DNA from: JAFAXA01 sp963777325
GTDB lineage: Bacteria; Pseudomonadota; Alphaproteobacteria; Acetobacterales; Acetobacteraceae
Length of the DNA: 64,000 bases
Direction of reading: 5' to 3'
Assembly: GCA_963777325.1 (NCBI GenBank)
Contig: CAVZQE010000022.1
Coordinates: forward strand, 496,001-560,000
Part shown: piece after piece, positions 60,943-64,000 of the stretch
Layout of the letters: every line of letters starts with the position of its first letter
How positions within the stretch are numbered: position 1 is the first letter of the stretch
Translations under genes and position numbers: made by a program
The notes under the pieces: generated by a model
What the model was told of the DNA's origin: nothing
The model's database searches: none
Seen by the model: only the letters and a program-made list of their open reading frames with translations

Positions 60943-62247
60943 ATGTCCCTTTTCGGCGCGATGAGCACAGCCATCAGCGGCATCAACGCCCAGTCCGGCG
61001 CGTTCAGCAACATCAGTGACAACGTCGCCAACAGCCAGACGGTCGGCTTCAAGCGCGTCGATACGAGCTTCCTCGACTATCTCACCAACAGCACCGCCCA
61101 GGTCAACGATTCGGGCTCGGTGTCGGCGCGGCCGGACTACGTCAACGACGTGCAGGGCACCGTCACCCAGACCCAGAGCGCGCTCAACCTCGCGATCACC
61201 GGCCAGGGCTTCTTCGCCGTCAGCCAGCAGAACGGGACCGTGAACAACGCTCCTACCTTCAGCCCGCAGCAATACTACACCCGCACCGGCGATTTCAGCC
61301 TCAACAAGACCGGCTACCTCGCCAACAGCGCGGGGTACGTGCTGGACGGCTGGGGCGTCGATCAGACCGGCGCCGTGCAGAGCAACACGCTCGCTCCGAT
61401 CCAGGTCACGCAGTCGATCTTCAGCCCCGTGGCCACGAGCCAGGTGACGATCGCGGCCAATCTGCCGGCGACGCCCGCCAGCACCTCCGGCACATCGTCG
61501 CAGGTCGAGATCTACGACGCGCTCGGCAACCAGCACGCGGTCACGCTCAACTGGACGCAGAACGCGACGAACGACTGGACGGTCGCGATCAATGTTCCGG
61601 ACGACACCACCGCCGCCGCGCGTGGCACCGCCGACGTGAAGTTCGGCGCGGCAAGCGGCAACGCCGTCCCGGACGGGACGATCGGCAGCATCGGCGGCGC
61701 GACCGGCAGCCTTGCCGGTTCGACCTATTCAGCGGGCGGCCCCTCCACGCTCAGCTTCACCGCGGATTTCGGCTCCGGCCCGCAAACCGTGCAGCTCAAC
61801 CTCGGCAATTACGGCCAGGCGACCGGCCTCACCCAGTTCGCCGGAGCGGACTACAGCCCGCGCAGCCTGACGCAGAACGGCGTCGCCCCCGGCAGCTTCA
61901 GCAGCGCCGCGATCCAGGCGAACGGCGACGTGGTCGTCAACTACGACAACGGCCAGTCGCGCACGATCGCGCGCGTCCCTGTCGTGACGTTCGCCGACGC
62001 AAATGCGCTGCAGCGGCAGAACGGTCAGGCGTTCACGTCCGACATGAATTCGGGAACGCCGCTCGCCCAGGATTCCGGCGCAAACGGCGCGGGCAGCCTC
62101 GTCGCGAGCTCCATCGAGAGTTCCAACGTGGACATCGCGAGCGAGTTCAGCAAGCTGATCGTCGCGCAGCGCGCGTACTCGGCCAACACGAAAGTGGTGA
62201 CGACGGCCGACGACCTGTTGCAGCAGACGATCGATATGAAGCGCTGA
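60943..62247 (+). CDS. flgE: Flagellar hook protein FlgE
   Basis: A 434-residue hook subunit. The N-terminal coiled coil and signature are MSLFGAMSTAISGINAQSGA then FSNISDNVANSQTVGFKR. LAITGQGFFAV, YYTRTGDFSLNKTGYLANSA and GYVLDGWGVD are standard FlgE core elements. The C-terminal helix is SSNVDIASEFSKLIVAQRAY then SANTKVVTTADDLLQQTIDM. ATG 60943 follows GGGAG closely and is preceded by the sigma54 promoter. flgK begins 13 bp downstream. It is intact. Confidence 0.96.
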   Translation: MSLFGAMSTAISGINAQSGAFSNISDNVANSQTVGFKRVDTSFLDYLTNSTAQVNDSGSVSARPDYVNDVQGTVTQTQSALNLAITGQGFFAVSQQNGTVNNAPTFSPQQYYTRTGDFSLNKTGYLANSAGYVLDGWGVDQTGAVQSNTLAPIQVTQSIFSPVATSQVTIAANLPATPASTSGTSSQVEIYDALGNQHAVTLNWTQNATNDWTVAINVPDDTTAAARGTADVKFGAASGNAVPDGTIGSIGGATGSLAGSTYSAGGPSTLSFTADFGSGPQTVQLNLGNYGQATGLTQFAGADYSPRSLTQNGVAPGSFSSAAIQANGDVVVNYDNGQSRTIARVPVVTFADANALQRQNGQAFTSDMNSGTPLAQDSGANGAGSLVASSIESSNVDIASEFSKLIVAQRAYSANTKVVTTADDLLQQTIDMKR

Positions 62248-62260
62248 CGGCTGATCCGCC

Positions 62261-63790
62261 ATGAGCCTCGACGGCGCCCTCTCGATCGCGACCAGCGGCC
62301 TCGGCAATATCGACCGGCATTTCGCGGTCATTTCGCAGAACGTCGCCAATGCGAGCACGCCCGGCTACTCGCGCGAGATCGCGACGCAGGAGAGCATGAC
62401 CGCCGCCGGCATCGGCATGGGCGTGCGCACGAACGCGACCGCGCGGCAGGTCGACGACGCCCTGCAGGGCGATCTCTTGTCGCAGAACGCGATGGTGGGC
62501 GGCCTGACCACCAGAAGCGGCGCGCTGTCCGCGATCGACACGGCGCTCGGCGCGGTCGGCGGCGGCGCGGATTTGTCGAGCCTGCTCGGCGGCTTGCAGG
62601 ACGCCTTCTCGACCTTGCAGACCGATCCCTCCAGCCAGACGCAGCAATCGGCCGTCGTCGCCAGCGCGCAGAGCCTGGCGTCGGGCATCAACCGGCTCGC
62701 CGGAACCTACACGACGCAGCGCCAGGCGGCGCAGGACGGCATCGTCTCGGACGTCGCGACCCTCAATGCGACGCTCGGCGCGATCGGCGGCCTGACGAAG
62801 CAGATTGTGGCTCTGAAATCGGCGGGCCAGAGCACGGCCGACCTCGAGAATCAGCGCGACGCGGCGGTGCAGACCATCTCCTCGATTCTCGACGTCAAGA
62901 CGCTGCAACAGGACAACGGCAATCTCGTCCTCGTTACCGCGAGCGGCCTGACCTTGCCGACCGGCGGCACCGGCAAGAACGGCCCGTTCTCGGCCACGCA
63001 AGCGACCGTCGGGCCGAACGCGACCTATCCCGCGAGCATCCCGCCGATCACGCTCGGCGGCGTCGATGTCACGTGCCAGCTCGGCGGCGGCACGCTGGGC
63101 GCGCGCGTCACGCTCCGGGACACGACCCTGCCGACCGACCAGGCGGAGCTGGACGAGTTCTCGCAATCCCTCGCCAGCCGCTTCGACGCGCAAGGTCTGC
63201 GTCTGTTCTCGGACGCATCCGGCGCGGTGCCCGCTGCCGGCGGCACGCCCGTGCAGGCGGGTTATGTCGGGTTCAGCACGTCGATCCGGGTCAATCCGGC
63301 GGTCGCGTCGTCGCCCGCCTTGGTGCGCGACGGCACGCAGGCGGTCGCGGGAAGCACGACGGGCGCGAGCGCCTTCACCCCCAACCCAAGCGGCGGCCCG
63401 GCCGGGTTCTCGGCCCTGATCGGGCGCGTGCTGAGCTACGCGCTCGGCTCGGAGGTGCAGGCGGGCGTCGCGCAACCGGCCGCCGCGACAACGGGCCTCG
63501 GCGCCTCCGGCAACCTCGCCGCGCCCTACGCCGCCCCCGCGACGCTCGCCGGCTTCGCGAGCGCGCTGACGGCGGCGCAGGCGCAGGAGAGCGGCGCGGC
63601 CTCGGCGGCGCTGACGACCGAGACCGGCGTGCAGACCTCGCTCGCGGCGAAGCTGAACGCGGCGAGCGGCGTCAGCGTCGATTTAGAAATGTCGCAGATG
63701 ATCGCGCTGCAGAACGCCTATGGAGCGAATGCGAAAGTGGTGGAGTCGGTGCAGGCCATGTGGACCGCGCTGCTCGGGATGATCCCCTGA
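62261..63790 (+). CDS. flgK: Hook-filament junction protein FlgK (HAP1)
   Basis: A 509-residue junction protein joining the hook to the filament. The N-terminus has MSLDGALSIATSGLGNIDRH then FAVISQNVANASTPGYSREI, the axial-protein motif. The C-terminal helix is SGVSVDLEMSQMIALQNAYG then ANAKVVESVQAMWTALLGMI. The variable middle is Ser/Thr/Ala-rich. It is co-transcribed with flgE (13-bp gap) and with the following flgL (2-bp gap). Confidence 0.93.
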   Translation: MSLDGALSIATSGLGNIDRHFAVISQNVANASTPGYSREIATQESMTAAGIGMGVRTNATARQVDDALQGDLLSQNAMVGGLTTRSGALSAIDTALGAVGGGADLSSLLGGLQDAFSTLQTDPSSQTQQSAVVASAQSLASGINRLAGTYTTQRQAAQDGIVSDVATLNATLGAIGGLTKQIVALKSAGQSTADLENQRDAAVQTISSILDVKTLQQDNGNLVLVTASGLTLPTGGTGKNGPFSATQATVGPNATYPASIPPITLGGVDVTCQLGGGTLGARVTLRDTTLPTDQAELDEFSQSLASRFDAQGLRLFSDASGAVPAAGGTPVQAGYVGFSTSIRVNPAVASSPALVRDGTQAVAGSTTGASAFTPNPSGGPAGFSALIGRVLSYALGSEVQAGVAQPAAATTGLGASGNLAAPYAAPATLAGFASALTAAQAQESGAASAALTTETGVQTSLAAKLNAASGVSVDLEMSQMIALQNAYGANAKVVESVQAMWTALLGMIP

Positions 63791-63792
63791 GC

Positions 63793-64000
63793 ATGACCAG
63801 CATCGCGAGCTTTCCCGAATACGGGCTGCTGACCCGCCTGGTCGCGGATAGCGGCACGGTGCGCGCCAGCCTCGACACGCTGACGCAGCAGGCGGCGGAC
63901 GGCTACATCTCGGACAGCTATTCGGGCCTCGGCGCGGGCGCGCGCGTCTCGCTCGACCTCACGCCGCAGATCGCGCACCAGACCGCGATCCAATCCGGCA
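63793..64000 (+). CDS. flgL: Hook-filament junction protein FlgL/HAP3, truncated by window edge
   Basis: Begins ATG 63793 two bases after flgK stops; only 69 codons are inside the window. The visible N-terminus MTSIASFPEYGLLTRLVADS then GTVRASLDTLTQQAADGYIS, SDSYSGLGAGARVSLDL resembles the N-terminal D0/D1 helix of FlgL/flagellin-family proteins. Position directly after flgK makes FlgL much likelier than flagellin. The 3' part is outside the window. Confidence 0.82.
   Translation, partial: MTSIASFPEYGLLTRLVADSGTVRASLDTLTQQAADGYISDSYSGLGAGARVSLDLTPQIAHQTAIQSG

Overview
The window is one contiguous stretch of a high-GC alphaproteobacterial chromosome. RNase E opens with the typical alphaproteobacterial N-terminus and carries a long acidic insert in its S1 domain. 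Other clues are a phasin, an alpha-type general-stress promoter, sigma54 flagellar promoters and several protein families common in Acetobacteraceae. I favour a motile member of Rhodospirillales/Acetobacteraceae; that placement is inference. No rRNA, tRNA, CRISPR array, prophage or insertion sequence was recognised.

Layout. 1-3.5 kb: a LprI-like periplasmic protein coupled to an AmpG-like permease, divergent from a TPR glycosyltransferase-like protein and two tiny membrane proteins. 3.6-10.6 kb: a decayed MFS gene, csbD, phasin, RutF-like flavin reductase, DsbA-like protein, a frame-broken gamma-glutamyltransferase-like lipoprotein and an aminotransferase. 10.6-14.4 kb: an Xre-RES toxin-antitoxin pair, then a five-gene leftward ArsR operon (AHSA1, GST, VOC, YCII). 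14.4-22.9 kb: an RNA/envelope block with rne divergent from amidase-mrcA-prfB; prfB keeps its programmed +1 frameshift.

22.9-33.1 kb: a leftward series of katE, galM, an amidase, a large Gly/Asn/Ser/Thr beta-repeat surface protein, a SEC-C/TPR/sulfotransferase and a TPR glycosyltransferase-like protein. The last three overlap end to end and look like a surface protein with its modifying enzymes. 33.2-34.0 kb: a FitAB/VapBC pair with a clear operator. 34.0-48.6 kb: housekeeping genes (typA, PfkB kinase, EI24 protein, bactofilin, AEC transporter, maeB, mutS, glnD). 48.6-50.0 kb: an atypical, less GC-rich insert with a PIG-L-type deacetylase. 50.0-54.1 kb: serA and a two-gene polyprenyl-phosphate sugar pathway. 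54.1-64 kb: motB-motA, an aldehyde dehydrogenase, an Uma2 remnant, and flagellar hook genes fliK-flgD diverging from flgE-flgK-flgL, with two facing sigma54 promoters between them.

A pervasive feature is single-base frame breaks. Eleven genes are affected, including the essential prfB and also katE, flgD and csbD. Most single breaks are +1 insertions in short homopolymers, and in six of them the gene length corrected by exactly one base restores a whole reading frame. I read these mainly as consensus errors. The MFS, gamma-glutamyltransferase and Uma2 genes have several breaks each and may be true pseudogenes.
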